Shown: one piece after another, positions 23,042-29,458 of the stretch | How positions within the stretch are numbered: the stretch's first letter is position 1 | Layout: each line of letters opens with the position of its first letter | From: Thermococcus sp. | GTDB lineage: Archaea; Methanobacteriota_B; Thermococci; Thermococcales; Thermococcaceae | Length of the DNA: 29,458 nt | NCBI GenBank assembly: GCA_027074805.1 | Contig: JALTCK010000069.1 | Coordinates: 1-29,458 of the forward strand | Direction: 5' to 3' | The notes under the pieces: model-generated | Told to the model about the DNA's origin: nothing | The model's input: only the letters and a program-made list of their open reading frames with translations | Databases searched by the model: none | Program-made: the position numbers and the translations under genes

Positions 23042-23659
23042 TCACCGCTCAATTGCTCTGAAGGCTGAGTAGAGGTACCATAGGATGCTAATACTGAAGC
23101 CTGTCACTATTACAAAGCCGGCCCATAGGATGGCTCCTGCTTTCATGTTCCACACCACTGGTATTGCGAGGGCTGGAAAGGTGAATGCAGGGGTCATCTC
23201 GAATTCTTCCCTTCCGGCTGTGGTGAATAACCACTGACTGAAGATGGCAATGCTGATGAAAGTGAGTAACCCTGTGGCAAATCTCGCATCTGGACTTACA
23301 CCTACGGAGGACATAGAGGGTATTATGAAGAACCCAATTGCACTTCCAAGGACCCAAGCGATGGTTATCAAGATGAATTTTCTCCTTCCAGCTCTTTTTG
23401 CTCCCGGGTGGAACGCTACACAGAGTCTCTCAAACCTCTTCCATATTCGTACAGTTAAAGGGATTCCAATAAGTATGGCGCCGCCCCAGTAGACGGCGGA
23501 CGCACCACCTCTCATGTTCACAATCCCTTCCAGCACGTAGTAAACAGCCATCACGGTGAGCCAGAAGGCGAAATTCATGGCAGAATAAACCTTACCTGCT
23601 GCCACGATTTTTCCCTCAACCCTCTCAAGAACCTCTTTGAGTTCCCTTACGTCTTCCAT
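23042..23659 (-). CDS. Polytopic membrane protein coupled to a winged-helix regulator
   Basis: A protein of about 205 aa with a short charged N-terminal helix (MEDVRELKEVLERVEGKIV) and six hydrophobic segments (about 25-45, 52-70, 90-112, 122-145, 155-170, 175-200). I do not recognise the family. The N-terminal helix may be coiled-coil forming. ATG 23659 has GAGGTGAG upstream and is preferred to the earlier start at 23668. A TATA box at 23693-23703 serves the two-gene unit. Its role is probably tied to the regulator encoded right behind it. Confidence 0.78.
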   Translation of the reverse strand: MEDVRELKEVLERVEGKIVAAGKVYSAMNFAFWLTVMAVYYVLEGIVNMRGGASAVYWGGAILIGIPLTVRIWKRFERLCVAFHPGAKRAGRRKFILITIAWVLGSAIGFFIIPSMSSVGVSPDARFATGLLTFISIAIFSQWLFTTAGREEFEMTPAFTFPALAIPVVWNMKAGAILWAGFVIVTGFSISILWYLYSAFRAIER

Positions 23660-23692
23660 ATCTCTCACCTCGGCTTGAATGGGGGGCTTCCC

Positions 23693-23703
23693 CTATTTAT
23701 AGC
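23693..23703 (-). promoter_or_regulatory. Promoter of the membrane protein/regulator operon
   Basis: Minus-strand GCTATAAATAG is a strong archaeal TATA box. The predicted start near 23672 leaves a 13-nt leader that includes GAGGTGAG before ATG 23659. Confidence 0.6.
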
Positions 23704-23752
23704 GTGGAGTTTCTCTGAATTTAAGAATGCCTGCTTCGATACGTTGGGCTAA

Positions 23753-23762
23753 GGTTAAATAC
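23753..23762 (+). promoter_or_regulatory. Promoter of the first KaiC-like gene
   Basis: GGTTAAATAC gives a predicted start near 23783, just before the GGGTGAT ribosome binding site. This decides against the TTG at 23764 as start codon because that codon would lie upstream of the transcript. Confidence 0.5.
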
Positions 23763-23793
23763 ATTGGGTTCCAAAATAGTACCGGGTGATTTG

Positions 23794-24537
23794 GTGGAGA
23801 TACTTGAAACCGGGATACCTCTACTCGACGAAGCCCTTGGGGGAGGTCTGCTCGAAGACAGCAACTTTCTCATAGTCTACGACACCTACTCCAACGGCTG
23901 GACTCTGGCCTTTGAGATAATGAAAAACAGAATATCAGTGGGGGACTTCGGGGTGGTGCTCAACTCGGTCTTTCCTCTAACTCCCCTGAAGATGGAGCTT
24001 AGGATGTTGAATTTTGATGTGGAAAAGGAGGGGAGATCTGGAAACCTTGCAATACTGGACATATTCTCCTCGTTTCACAGGTTGAAGTATGATGAGGGGT
24101 ACGTTTACACGGATCCTACACTGGACTCCGCGACTTTCCTTCCCAAGTACCTCCACCTTTACCGCCGGATTCTGAAGGAGAGAATCCGGGAGAGGAGACC
24201 CATAGGAATAGACGTGACCGTGGATTCATTGGCCTTCCTGCTCGGGGAAGAGAACACAATAAAACTCTTCCAGAACCTCATGGCCCTAAAGGAGAAGGCT
24301 AAGATGGAGGAGAAGCGGAAGAGGCCAATCAACATCTTCCTCCTTAACAAGGGGAGAGCATCCGACAGACTGGTGGCATGGATAGCGCTTTACTCTCAGT
24401 ATGTGGTTGAGTTCTGCTCCTCCTCAAAGTCGCTTTGGGAGAGGATGGTCATCAGAAAGTCTCCCCTTCCGGACTTTAAGCCCAGAGAAAAGGGCTACAC
24501 CTTCACCTTAAAGCGGGGGAGGGTGATCCTCCAGTAG
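23794..24537 (+). CDS. RecA/KaiC-like fold protein lacking a P-loop lysine (paralog 1)
   Basis: A protein of about 247 aa that starts like a KaiC/RadA-type ATPase (ETGIPLLDEALGGGLLEDSNFLIVY), but where Walker A is expected it reads DTYSNGWTL (30-38): the GK[ST] is replaced by G35-W36-T37. The following parts keep the RecA-like pattern: VVLNSVFPL, LAILDIF in the Walker B region, and INIFLLNKGRASD. It should therefore not hydrolyse ATP in the normal way. The paralog at 25879-26637 shares this layout and many residues. It may be related to the Thermococcales DUF257 proteins, but I am unsure. GTG 23794 (or TTG 23791) is chosen from the promoter position and GGGTGAT. Confidence 0.72.
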   Translation: MEILETGIPLLDEALGGGLLEDSNFLIVYDTYSNGWTLAFEIMKNRISVGDFGVVLNSVFPLTPLKMELRMLNFDVEKEGRSGNLAILDIFSSFHRLKYDEGYVYTDPTLDSATFLPKYLHLYRRILKERIRERRPIGIDVTVDSLAFLLGEENTIKLFQNLMALKEKAKMEEKRKRPINIFLLNKGRASDRLVAWIALYSQYVVEFCSSSKSLWERMVIRKSPLPDFKPREKGYTFTLKRGRVILQ

Positions 24538-24735
24538 TCAACCTCCAGCCCTGGAACGTCTGAGGGATTCCATGAATTTCTCTATCTCCTCCTTGTTCCC
24601 TTCAACGGTTAGTTTCCACCGGGGCATTCCGTGGAAGGGTTCTGCTTTTTCGATTTTGATAATCACCCGAGCTCTCGACTTTTTAAGGATTTCTTCGACT
24701 TCTTCTGGTGGTATGGGGGTGATTAGGAGCCTCAT
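24538..24735 (-). CDS. Small 65-aa alpha/beta protein, unknown
   Basis: A 65-aa protein with a beta-alpha-beta-beta-alpha pattern: LLITPI, PPEEVEEILKKS, ARVIIKIEKAE, RWKLTVEG and NKEEIEKFMESLRRSR. This looks like a small ferredoxin-like fold, but no family is recognised. ATG 24735 is preceded by GGGTGG at a spacing of about 7, and TATA boxes lie upstream at 24811-24820 and near 24781. Its stop is immediately adjacent to the convergent KaiC-like gene. The clean start signal and tight fit between neighbours support a real gene. Confidence 0.65.
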   Translation of the reverse strand: MRLLITPIPPEEVEEILKKSRARVIIKIEKAEPFHGMPRWKLTVEGNKEEIEKFMESLRRSRAGG

Positions 24736-24780
24736 TTAGCAGCCACCCTTCGAGCGGAATAATCTGGCGTTGCCAACCCG

Positions 24781-24820
24781 TTATAGATTCGTTAAGTACA
24801 ACTTGGCGGTCTTTATAAAT
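24781..24820 (-). promoter_or_regulatory. Promoter region of the 65-aa gene
   Basis: In the 101-bp gap after the tRNA thiolase gene, two minus-strand TATA-like elements occur, ATTTATAAAG (24811-24820) and ATCTATAACG (near 24781). They predict leaders of about 54 or 23 nt. Nothing resembling an RNA gene was seen here. Confidence 0.4.
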
Positions 24821-24836
24821 TAGTGGTTGGTTCTAC

Positions 24837-25808
24837 TTACTCTATTTGGAATGTTATCCCCTTCTCCATCGCCTTCTTCTCGACTTGGAGGCGGAACTGA
24901 CAGGCCTTACATATCTCCCCCGTTGTCGGCTGACCGCATATCTTGCATCGGTTCAGCTCGCTAGTGCTTTTTGTGTATGTTCTAGCTATGAGGGGGAAGA
25001 GCTTGTCGTAGCTCCTCAGTATCTGGTACTTCGTTCCCGGATGCTTTTCCTCCATCTCGTTTATCCAGTCCCTTATCTCGGCCCTGAAGGCCTCCACCGC
25101 GTAGGGACACTCGCTCAGGTCGACTTCAATGTTGTTCAGAACCGCGTAGAGCACTATCTCCCTCTCAGGAATCTCGCGGAGGGGCTTTATCCTCGGGACG
25201 AGCTCGGGATGGATTTCCTCGTAGTAGGGGCCGGTTCTTCCCAGTCTGGCTATGTCGCCCCTTAGGATATTCATGATGAACATCTGGACTTCGTCGTCTA
25301 AGTTATGGCCAACAGCCAGTTTGTCTGCCGCCACATCTTTTGCCGCGTAGTTGAGAAGCCAGCGCCTCCAAACTCCGCAATAGGAGCAGGCCCCGACGCG
25401 CTCCCCCTTCTCGAAGCTCCCCATTATCTCAACGGTCTCGTCGAGTGTGAAGCCGATGTATTCCTTGAAGGAGTAGATTCTATGCTCTATTCCAAGTTTT
25501 TTTGCGTTTCTCTTTGCAACTTCAACGCTCGGCGGTCGGTAGCCGGCTATGCCTTCGTCGATTGTTATGGCTATCACCTCAAAGGGAAATCTCTCGCGGA
25601 GTTGGGATAACAGATGGAGCAGAACTATGCTATCCTTTCCTCCAGAGACCCCAACGGCTATTCTCTCACCTTTCTCGATGAGGCGGTACCTTTTGACGGT
25701 TTCTTTGAACTTTTTCTCCACCATCTTGTTGAAGTGTTTCTTGCAGTAGTATCTTCCGGTGTATCTAGCATGATAGATTGCTGGTCTGCTGCACTTCGAA
25801 CACTTCAT
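24837..25808 (-). CDS. TtuA/NcsA-type tRNA 2-thiolation enzyme (TIGR00269 family)
   Basis: A 323-aa ATP-pyrophosphatase that adenylates a tRNA uridine and inserts sulfur; the TtuA group makes 2-thio-5-methyluridine-54, which stabilises tRNA in thermophiles. An N-terminal zinc finger uses C3, C6, C22 and H25. The PP-loop is SGGKDS (55-60). Cysteines C141 and C144 (CSYC) with C234 (SECPY) are placed like the three ligands of the catalytic iron-sulfur cluster. A C-terminal zinc finger is CKICGQPTTGEICKAC. The HNLDDEVQ segment is typical. The alternative is the U34-modifying NcsA paralog; motif reading alone does not decide. ATG 25808 with GGTGAGG upstream is preferred to the longer start at 25823. 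Confidence 0.9.
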   Translation of the reverse strand: MKCSKCSRPAIYHARYTGRYYCKKHFNKMVEKKFKETVKRYRLIEKGERIAVGVSGGKDSIVLLHLLSQLRERFPFEVIAITIDEGIAGYRPPSVEVAKRNAKKLGIEHRIYSFKEYIGFTLDETVEIMGSFEKGERVGACSYCGVWRRWLLNYAAKDVAADKLAVGHNLDDEVQMFIMNILRGDIARLGRTGPYYEEIHPELVPRIKPLREIPEREIVLYAVLNNIEVDLSECPYAVEAFRAEIRDWINEMEEKHPGTKYQILRSYDKLFPLIARTYTKSTSELNRCKICGQPTTGEICKACQFRLQVEKKAMEKGITFQIE

Positions 25809-25835
25809 GACCTCACCGCTCAAGGATTGGGGGAG

Positions 25836-25847
25836 AGATTAAAAAGG
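25836..25847. promoter_or_regulatory. TATA region shared by the tRNA thiolase and the second KaiC-like gene
   Basis: GATTAAAAAGG reads as a TATA box on both strands in this 70-bp divergent gap. Predicted starts are about 25868 on plus (leader about 11 nt to ATG 25879) and about 25816 on minus (8 nt before ATG 25808). Assignment rests on spacing only. Confidence 0.42.
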
Positions 25848-25878
25848 TTGAGTGCAGACTTTTTGTTTGGGAAGAACT

Positions 25879-26637
25879 ATGAAGTGGAATATAGTTCCCA
25901 CTGGAATTAAAGAGCTGGACACCATGTTTGGGGGAGGAGTCCTCGACGACAGCATTGTCTTGATCATCTACGATACCAACTCCTTTGGGTGGGTTCTATC
26001 GATCGCAATGTTCAAGTCATTTCTTGACAGGGGAGGGTTTGGCGTCGTCACAAATTACTCCCTGCCCATAGGACTACTTGAGAAGTATGCGGCAATGATG
26101 GGGTTTGATGTGGAAGAAAGGGGAAACTCCGGACAACTGGCGATAATAGATGTCTTTGGGGCCTCTCACGACGTGGCACTTGATATTCCCTATGTGTATT
26201 CCCCCGGTAGAATAGATTCCAACACCTTCCTTCCAAAGATGGTGGAAGTCTACTATAATATCCTCGAAAAGGCAGGGGGGAGGAAGCCGGTGGGTCTCAC
26301 TGTTGGCATGGACGGATTTGCCCAGATATTCGATGAGAACACCGCGATGAAGATACTCAGGAGGAACGTTATGATGAAGGAGGCGGCGAGGGTCAGCGAA
26401 AGAAGGGAGAGACCGGTAAATATAATGATCGTCAACAGGGACAGGGCCTCAAAGAAGTACATATCCTGGCTCTTTCACTACGCGGAGCATGTTATTGACT
26501 TTGAGCCCACCGAAAGGCCCGGCCTCGAGAAGATGATAGTAAGGAAATCCCTGCTCCCGGAGTTTGAGCCATCATTTGCAGAGTTCACATATTCAAAGGG
26601 GCGGATAAAGATAAGCCGTGTAAGGGGGCTTATCTAA
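25879..26637 (+). CDS. RecA/KaiC-like fold protein lacking a P-loop lysine (paralog 2)
   Basis: A 252-aa paralog of the protein at 23794-24537. It begins PTGIKELDTMFGGGVLDDSIVLIIY, as in KaiC/RadA ATPases, but the Walker A position reads DTNSFGWVL (32-40), again with Trp in place of the essential lysine. Shared blocks with the first copy include FDVEERGNSGQLAIIDVFG, DSNTFLPKMVEVYYNIL, ERPVNIMIVNRDRAS and MIVRKSLLPEFEP. The common GW and the shared C-terminal KS.LP.F.P motif show that the pair descends from one P-loop-less ancestor. ATG 25879 is favoured over 25852 by promoter spacing. The 3' end overlaps the convergent protease gene by 4 bp. Function unknown; nucleotide or partner binding without hydrolysis is inferred. 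Confidence 0.74.
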   Translation: MKWNIVPTGIKELDTMFGGGVLDDSIVLIIYDTNSFGWVLSIAMFKSFLDRGGFGVVTNYSLPIGLLEKYAAMMGFDVEERGNSGQLAIIDVFGASHDVALDIPYVYSPGRIDSNTFLPKMVEVYYNILEKAGGRKPVGLTVGMDGFAQIFDENTAMKILRRNVMMKEAARVSERRERPVNIMIVNRDRASKKYISWLFHYAEHVIDFEPTERPGLEKMIVRKSLLPEFEPSFAEFTYSKGRIKISRVRGLI

Positions 26638-27767
26638 CCCCCCAGATTCATTATCGCAGGCCATATGTTCAGGAGCAGGAGAACGAGCCCTATTCCTATT
26701 GTGAAGTACCTCACGGGGTTCACTATTTTCTCTGGGAGGTATGCCTTGAGAACATCGTCCAGCATCCTTCCACCGTCCAGTGGGACGAGCGGGAAGAGGT
26801 TCATGAGCCCTATCCCAATGTTCAGAACGTATATCCAGTAGAACGTGAAGAACAGTGGGAGGACTACATTGTCGTAACCGACCTTTGAGACAACGTGTTG
26901 AGCCGGGTAAATTCCGATGTATCCCTTCTTAGGATTGTCTGGATACGCACCGAGGGTGAGCCGGAGGGTTACTTCCTTTCCGTTCCTTAGTACCGTTAAG
27001 GTCAATGTCTCCTCTGGCTTGGTGCGGTTCATGAAGTTTATGAATTCCTCCATAGTCCTCACGGTCTCTCCGTTCATCTTGATGATCACGTCTCCCTGCT
27101 GAAGCACCCCGTATGCAGGACTTCCCTCAACGACCTTGGATACAAGTATGCCTGCGGGCTGAAGGGCGGGTGTTATTGCGAAGTTGAGTATCATAACCGC
27201 AATTAAGGCGGTGACAATATTTGCCAGCGAACCTGCCCCGTAGACCCTGAGCCGCTTCCTGAGTTTACTCATCCCCAGCGCCTCTTCGTCCGGTTCAACG
27301 AAGGCTCCTGGAATGACTGCCAGTAAAACCAATCCTACCGATTTCAACGGGAGTTTTTCTGCTCTGGCCACGACCCCATGGCTCAGCTCGTGGACTACCA
27401 TCACAACTATAAGTCCGAATAGGCCGTACCAGAGGGGAATTGTGACACCTGGAATGACGAGTTGAACCCCAGCATTTTCTCCGCCAGTTTTAATGGTGAT
27501 CATGGCTGTCTTAAAAAGGGCATAGAAGACGTAGGCCATTCCGATAAATCCGAGGGCTATTCCAACGTCGCCGTAGACTCTCCAGAATCTCGGGCCCCTT
27601 CTCGCGAGTCCATCTATAAACCCAAGAAGTCTCTTAGTTCGCCACATTGCAATAAAGAAGTCGACCGTGAGGCCCTCTTCCCTCTCCTCCCTCTTGCCGA
27701 AGAGTGAGTAGAGGACCGCCCAGAATACTAGGATTCCCGCGATTACTGCTATTATGATGGTGTTCAT
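26634..27767 (-). CDS. Site-2 protease family metalloprotease with PDZ domain
   Basis: A 377-aa intramembrane zinc protease (M50). An N-terminal membrane segment (about 5-22) and a cytoplasmic stretch precede the catalytic helix with HELSH (H126, E127, H130); the second site NLFPLVPLDGGRM gives the aspartate ligand D331. A PDZ domain lies between (about 202-272, with SPAYGVLQQGDVIIKMNGE). This order matches archaeal and bacterial RseP/SpoIVFB-like proteases that cut membrane-bound regulators or leftover signal peptides. The substrate is unknown. ATG 27767 has AGGTGA upstream, and a TATA box (minus-strand CTTTTTAAACC, 27798-27808) precedes it. Confidence 0.93.
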   Translation of the reverse strand: MNTIIIAVIAGILVFWAVLYSLFGKREEREEGLTVDFFIAMWRTKRLLGFIDGLARRGPRFWRVYGDVGIALGFIGMAYVFYALFKTAMITIKTGGENAGVQLVIPGVTIPLWYGLFGLIVVMVVHELSHGVVARAEKLPLKSVGLVLLAVIPGAFVEPDEEALGMSKLRKRLRVYGAGSLANIVTALIAVMILNFAITPALQPAGILVSKVVEGSPAYGVLQQGDVIIKMNGETVRTMEEFINFMNRTKPEETLTLTVLRNGKEVTLRLTLGAYPDNPKKGYIGIYPAQHVVSKVGYDNVVLPLFFTFYWIYVLNIGIGLMNLFPLVPLDGGRMLDDVLKAYLPEKIVNPVRYFTIGIGLVLLLLNIWPAIMNLGG

Positions 27768-27797
27768 TTGGGTCACCTAACCGATTTTGGAGTGGGC

Positions 27798-27808
27798 GGT
27801 TTAAAAAG
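27798..27808 (-). promoter_or_regulatory. TATA box of the site-2 protease gene
   Basis: Minus-strand CTTTTTAAACC, centred about 36 bp before ATG 27767, predicts a transcript start near 27777. It lies between the glycosyltransferase stop and the protease start, so the protease is probably transcribed separately from the glycan operon. Confidence 0.5.
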
Positions 27809-27817
27809 TAATCGGGC

Positions 27818-28702
27818 TTAGAGTATCCCGAGGAACTTAAGGATGTATATCTTCGTCCTAACATCAAAGAGCGATGTCACTACATCGGTGAAGTTATCCC
27901 TCATTGCCGGGTTGAGCCTGAAAGCTCTAAGCATATCCTCTGCACCACTCCTGTCTCCCCCCAAAAGCTTCAGAAGACCTATCTGGAGGAGATGGTAGCT
28001 GAGCACCTTTGGGTTATGCCTTATGTCGCCATGCTCCTCTATCATCCTGTACCTCCCGGCCAAATATTTCGCAAAGGAGAACTGGCCGGAATGAATGGAG
28101 TAATCAACGAGAGACTCGTCTATCGCCCCAAAAAGGCAGATCCTTGACATTCTCAGCCACATGTCCCAGTCCTCGCATGTTGGGAAGTTCTCCCTGAAGA
28201 TGCCTGCCCTTTTGAAGCACTCCCGTTTCACCATTATCGTGGAGGTTCCGGTTATGTTGTCCTTCAGAAGATAACTGTAAACGTTCCCCACAGCCTTCGG
28301 GTGTTTTATCCCCAGGACCTTCCCCCGCTCAAGGTAGTAGTAGGTGAAAGCTGTGTAGATGAGGCCATAGTTCTTTGGCAACCCCTTAAAGAGCTCAAGC
28401 TGTCTTTCGAGCTTGTCCTCCCTCCAGCGATCGTCGTCGTCGAGAAACGCTATGAATTCTCCTCTAGCTTTCAAAACTCCAAGGTTGCGGGCGTTGGATA
28501 TTCCCTTTCCCCTCTGGGGGATGTACCTTATCCTCCCGTCGCCGAGGGAACGGACGAGCTCCCTCGTGGCTTCACTCCTTGCCCCGTCTATCACAACTAT
28601 TTCAAAATCGTCGAAGGTCTGGTTTAACACGCTCTCAATAGCCCTTTTGAGAAGGCCACCTCTCTTGTACGTCGGGATTATGACGGAAACTCTCGGTCTC
28701 AA
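27818..28702 (-). CDS. Family 2 glycosyltransferase
   Basis: A 294-aa GT-A fold glycosyltransferase using a nucleotide-sugar donor. The N-terminal VSVIIPTYKR (5-14), the nucleotide-binding GISNARNLGVLKARGEFIAFLDDDD with the metal-binding DDDD (88-91) and the acceptor-site CEDWDMWLRM (176-185) are all present. There is no membrane segment, so it acts on the cytoplasmic face, probably in cell-surface glycan or protein N-glycan synthesis. The start is TTG 28702 with GGAGGAGG upstream; it overlaps the cytidylyltransferase stop by 4 bp (ATTGA junction), so translation is coupled. The sugar and acceptor cannot be read from the motifs. Confidence 0.93.
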   Translation of the reverse strand: MRPRVSVIIPTYKRGGLLKRAIESVLNQTFDDFEIVVIDGARSEATRELVRSLGDGRIRYIPQRGKGISNARNLGVLKARGEFIAFLDDDDRWREDKLERQLELFKGLPKNYGLIYTAFTYYYLERGKVLGIKHPKAVGNVYSYLLKDNITGTSTIMVKRECFKRAGIFRENFPTCEDWDMWLRMSRICLFGAIDESLVDYSIHSGQFSFAKYLAGRYRMIEEHGDIRHNPKVLSYHLLQIGLLKLLGGDRSGAEDMLRAFRLNPAMRDNFTDVVTSLFDVRTKIYILKFLGIL

Positions 28703-29388
28703 TTGTCCTCCTCCAGGAGTTTTATCAGGGCCTTTGCTATCTTTAAATCCTCCTTGAACGTTATCTTGAGGTTGAAACAGTTGCAGTTTAGGGTGTGAAC
28801 TTCAAAGCCGGCCTTCATCGCCAGGAGAATGTCGTGGGGTATAGTATTTAGGTAGTCCTTTTTAACGGCGAGTTCAAGGGTTTTTTTGAGGGCTCTGTAG
28901 CGGTAGCCTGTTGGGGCTTCGCCTATAGCGTAACGGGAGCGGTCGTGTATTCTCTTCACCTTTTCACCGTCCAGTTCTATGAGGTTTCCTGTTATTGGGT
29001 TCACCGTGGTGATAACGTCTTTTTCGTTGAGCCCTTCGAGTATTTTCTCAAACACCCAAGTTGGGGTGAAGGGCCTCACGGCGTCGTGGACGATAACCTT
29101 TTCTTCTCCATTCTCGACCTCTTGGAAACCGTTGAGCAGGGACTCGTTCCGTGTGTTCCCGCCCAGTGTAACCTTGGAGATTTTTGGGTAAGATCTTTTC
29201 AATTCCTCAGCGGTCTCAACGAAAGCCGGGTTTGAGACGAGTATGATCGAGCTTATTCCACTAACTCTGGAGATCCTTTCAAGGGTGTGCTCTATTATCA
29301 TCTTGCCCTCCAGATTGTAGTACTGCTTTGGGATTCCCAGGCCGGCTCGCTTTCCAATACCCCCGGCGAGAAGAATTAACGTTGTCAT
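28699..29388 (-). CDS. IspD/TarI-family CTP-dependent cytidylyltransferase
   Basis: A 229-aa nucleotidyltransferase that joins CMP to a phosphorylated polyol. Motifs: LLAGGIGKRAGLGIPKQY (6-23) for CTP binding, the VHDAVRPF segment near residue 99 and the GEAPTGYRYRAL segment. Sequence level alone fits both IspD and TarI/Bcs1. Because archaea make isoprenoids by the mevalonate route and this gene sits beside a glycosyltransferase, a TarI-like role (for example CDP-ribitol or similar for a surface polymer) is the better inference. ATG 29388 has GGAGGGG upstream and overlaps the end of the preceding gene by 4 bp. Confidence 0.86.
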   Translation of the reverse strand: MTTLILLAGGIGKRAGLGIPKQYYNLEGKMIIEHTLERISRVSGISSIILVSNPAFVETAEELKRSYPKISKVTLGGNTRNESLLNGFQEVENGEEKVIVHDAVRPFTPTWVFEKILEGLNEKDVITTVNPITGNLIELDGEKVKRIHDRSRYAIGEAPTGYRYRALKKTLELAVKKDYLNTIPHDILLAMKAGFEVHTLNCNCFNLKITFKEDLKIAKALIKLLEEDN

Positions 29389-29458
29389 TCTTTCCCCTCC
29401 TTGATTAATCGCCTGTAAACCCTCTCCGAGGATTCATTATCGTCCCCAACCTCGTAGA
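29385..29458 (-). CDS. C-terminal end of an upstream gene in the glycan operon
   Basis: Only the last 23 codons lie in the window. They read in frame as YEVGDDNESSERVYRRLIKEGKE and stop at a TGA that overlaps the cytidylyltransferase start (ATGA). The tight junction and continuous open frame to the window edge support a real gene co-transcribed with the next two. Nothing can be said about its function from this tail. Confidence 0.6.
   Translation of the reverse strand, partial: YEVGDDNESSERVYRRLIKEGKE

Noticed and set aside
24736..24836. Possible small RNA gene in the gap after the tRNA thiolase
   Set aside because: No C/D-box pair or tRNA-like arms were found; the TATA elements are explained by the 65-aa gene.
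28699..29388. Evidence for an MEP isoprenoid pathway
   Set aside because: Only a single IspD-like gene is present, beside a glycosyltransferase, and archaea use mevalonate; a polyol cytidylyltransferase is more likely.

Overview
The window is chromosomal DNA of a hyperthermophilic euryarchaeon, almost certainly a member of the Thermococcales (Thermococcus/Pyrococcus). The signs are dense genes with 1-10 bp gaps or short overlaps, GGTGA-type ribosome binding sites, TATA boxes of the TTTAAA/TTTATAAA type about 26 bp before likely transcript starts, frequent leaderless starts, and archaeal families (DUF515, DUF460, DUF2118, M32 carboxypeptidase, pyroglutamyl peptidase, short FKBP, TtuA-type thiolase). 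No rRNA, tRNA, CRISPR array or insertion sequence was seen.

Layout: (1) 1-1060, minus: a circularly permuted GTPase (3' end outside the window) behind a small TIGR04076-type protein. (2) 1153-7511, plus: a five-gene operon for a type IV pilus/Tad-like export machine, with a DUF515 anchored protein, a secreted protein, a GspE/TadA ATPase and two GspF/TadC membrane proteins, but no pilin or prepilin peptidase. (3) 7503-8898: FKBP isomerase, a 97-aa unknown and DUF2118. (4) 8967-12915, plus: a MoxR-DUF58-DUF4129 cluster with two small membrane proteins. (5) 12912-15385: a PfkB sugar/nucleoside kinase and an M32 metallocarboxypeptidase. (6) 15388-16440: a toxin-antitoxin graveyard, with a decayed DUF433/DUF5615 pair facing away from a VapBC pair whose antitoxin is frameshifted while the PIN toxin is intact. 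(7) 16437-19409, minus: a secreted, membrane-anchored alpha/alpha-toroid protein, an ASCH protein and a geranylgeranyl-reductase-like flavoprotein. (8) 19470-22747, plus: pyroglutamyl peptidase, DUF460 nuclease-like protein and a polytopic membrane protein. (9) 22729-23659, minus: a membrane protein coupled to a winged-helix regulator. (10) 23794-26637: two paralogous RecA/KaiC-like proteins with destroyed P-loops on either side of a 65-aa protein and a TtuA/NcsA tRNA thiolase. (11) 26634-27767: a site-2 protease with a PDZ domain. (12) 27818-29458, minus: a cell-surface glycan operon with a family 2 glycosyltransferase, an IspD/TarI-type cytidylyltransferase and the tail of a third gene.

The most unusual items are the pilin-less export operon, the P-loop-less KaiC-like paralogs, the intact VapC next to a broken VapB, and the remnant of a second toxin-antitoxin module. 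All calls come from reading the sequence and remembered family motifs; no database search was run.
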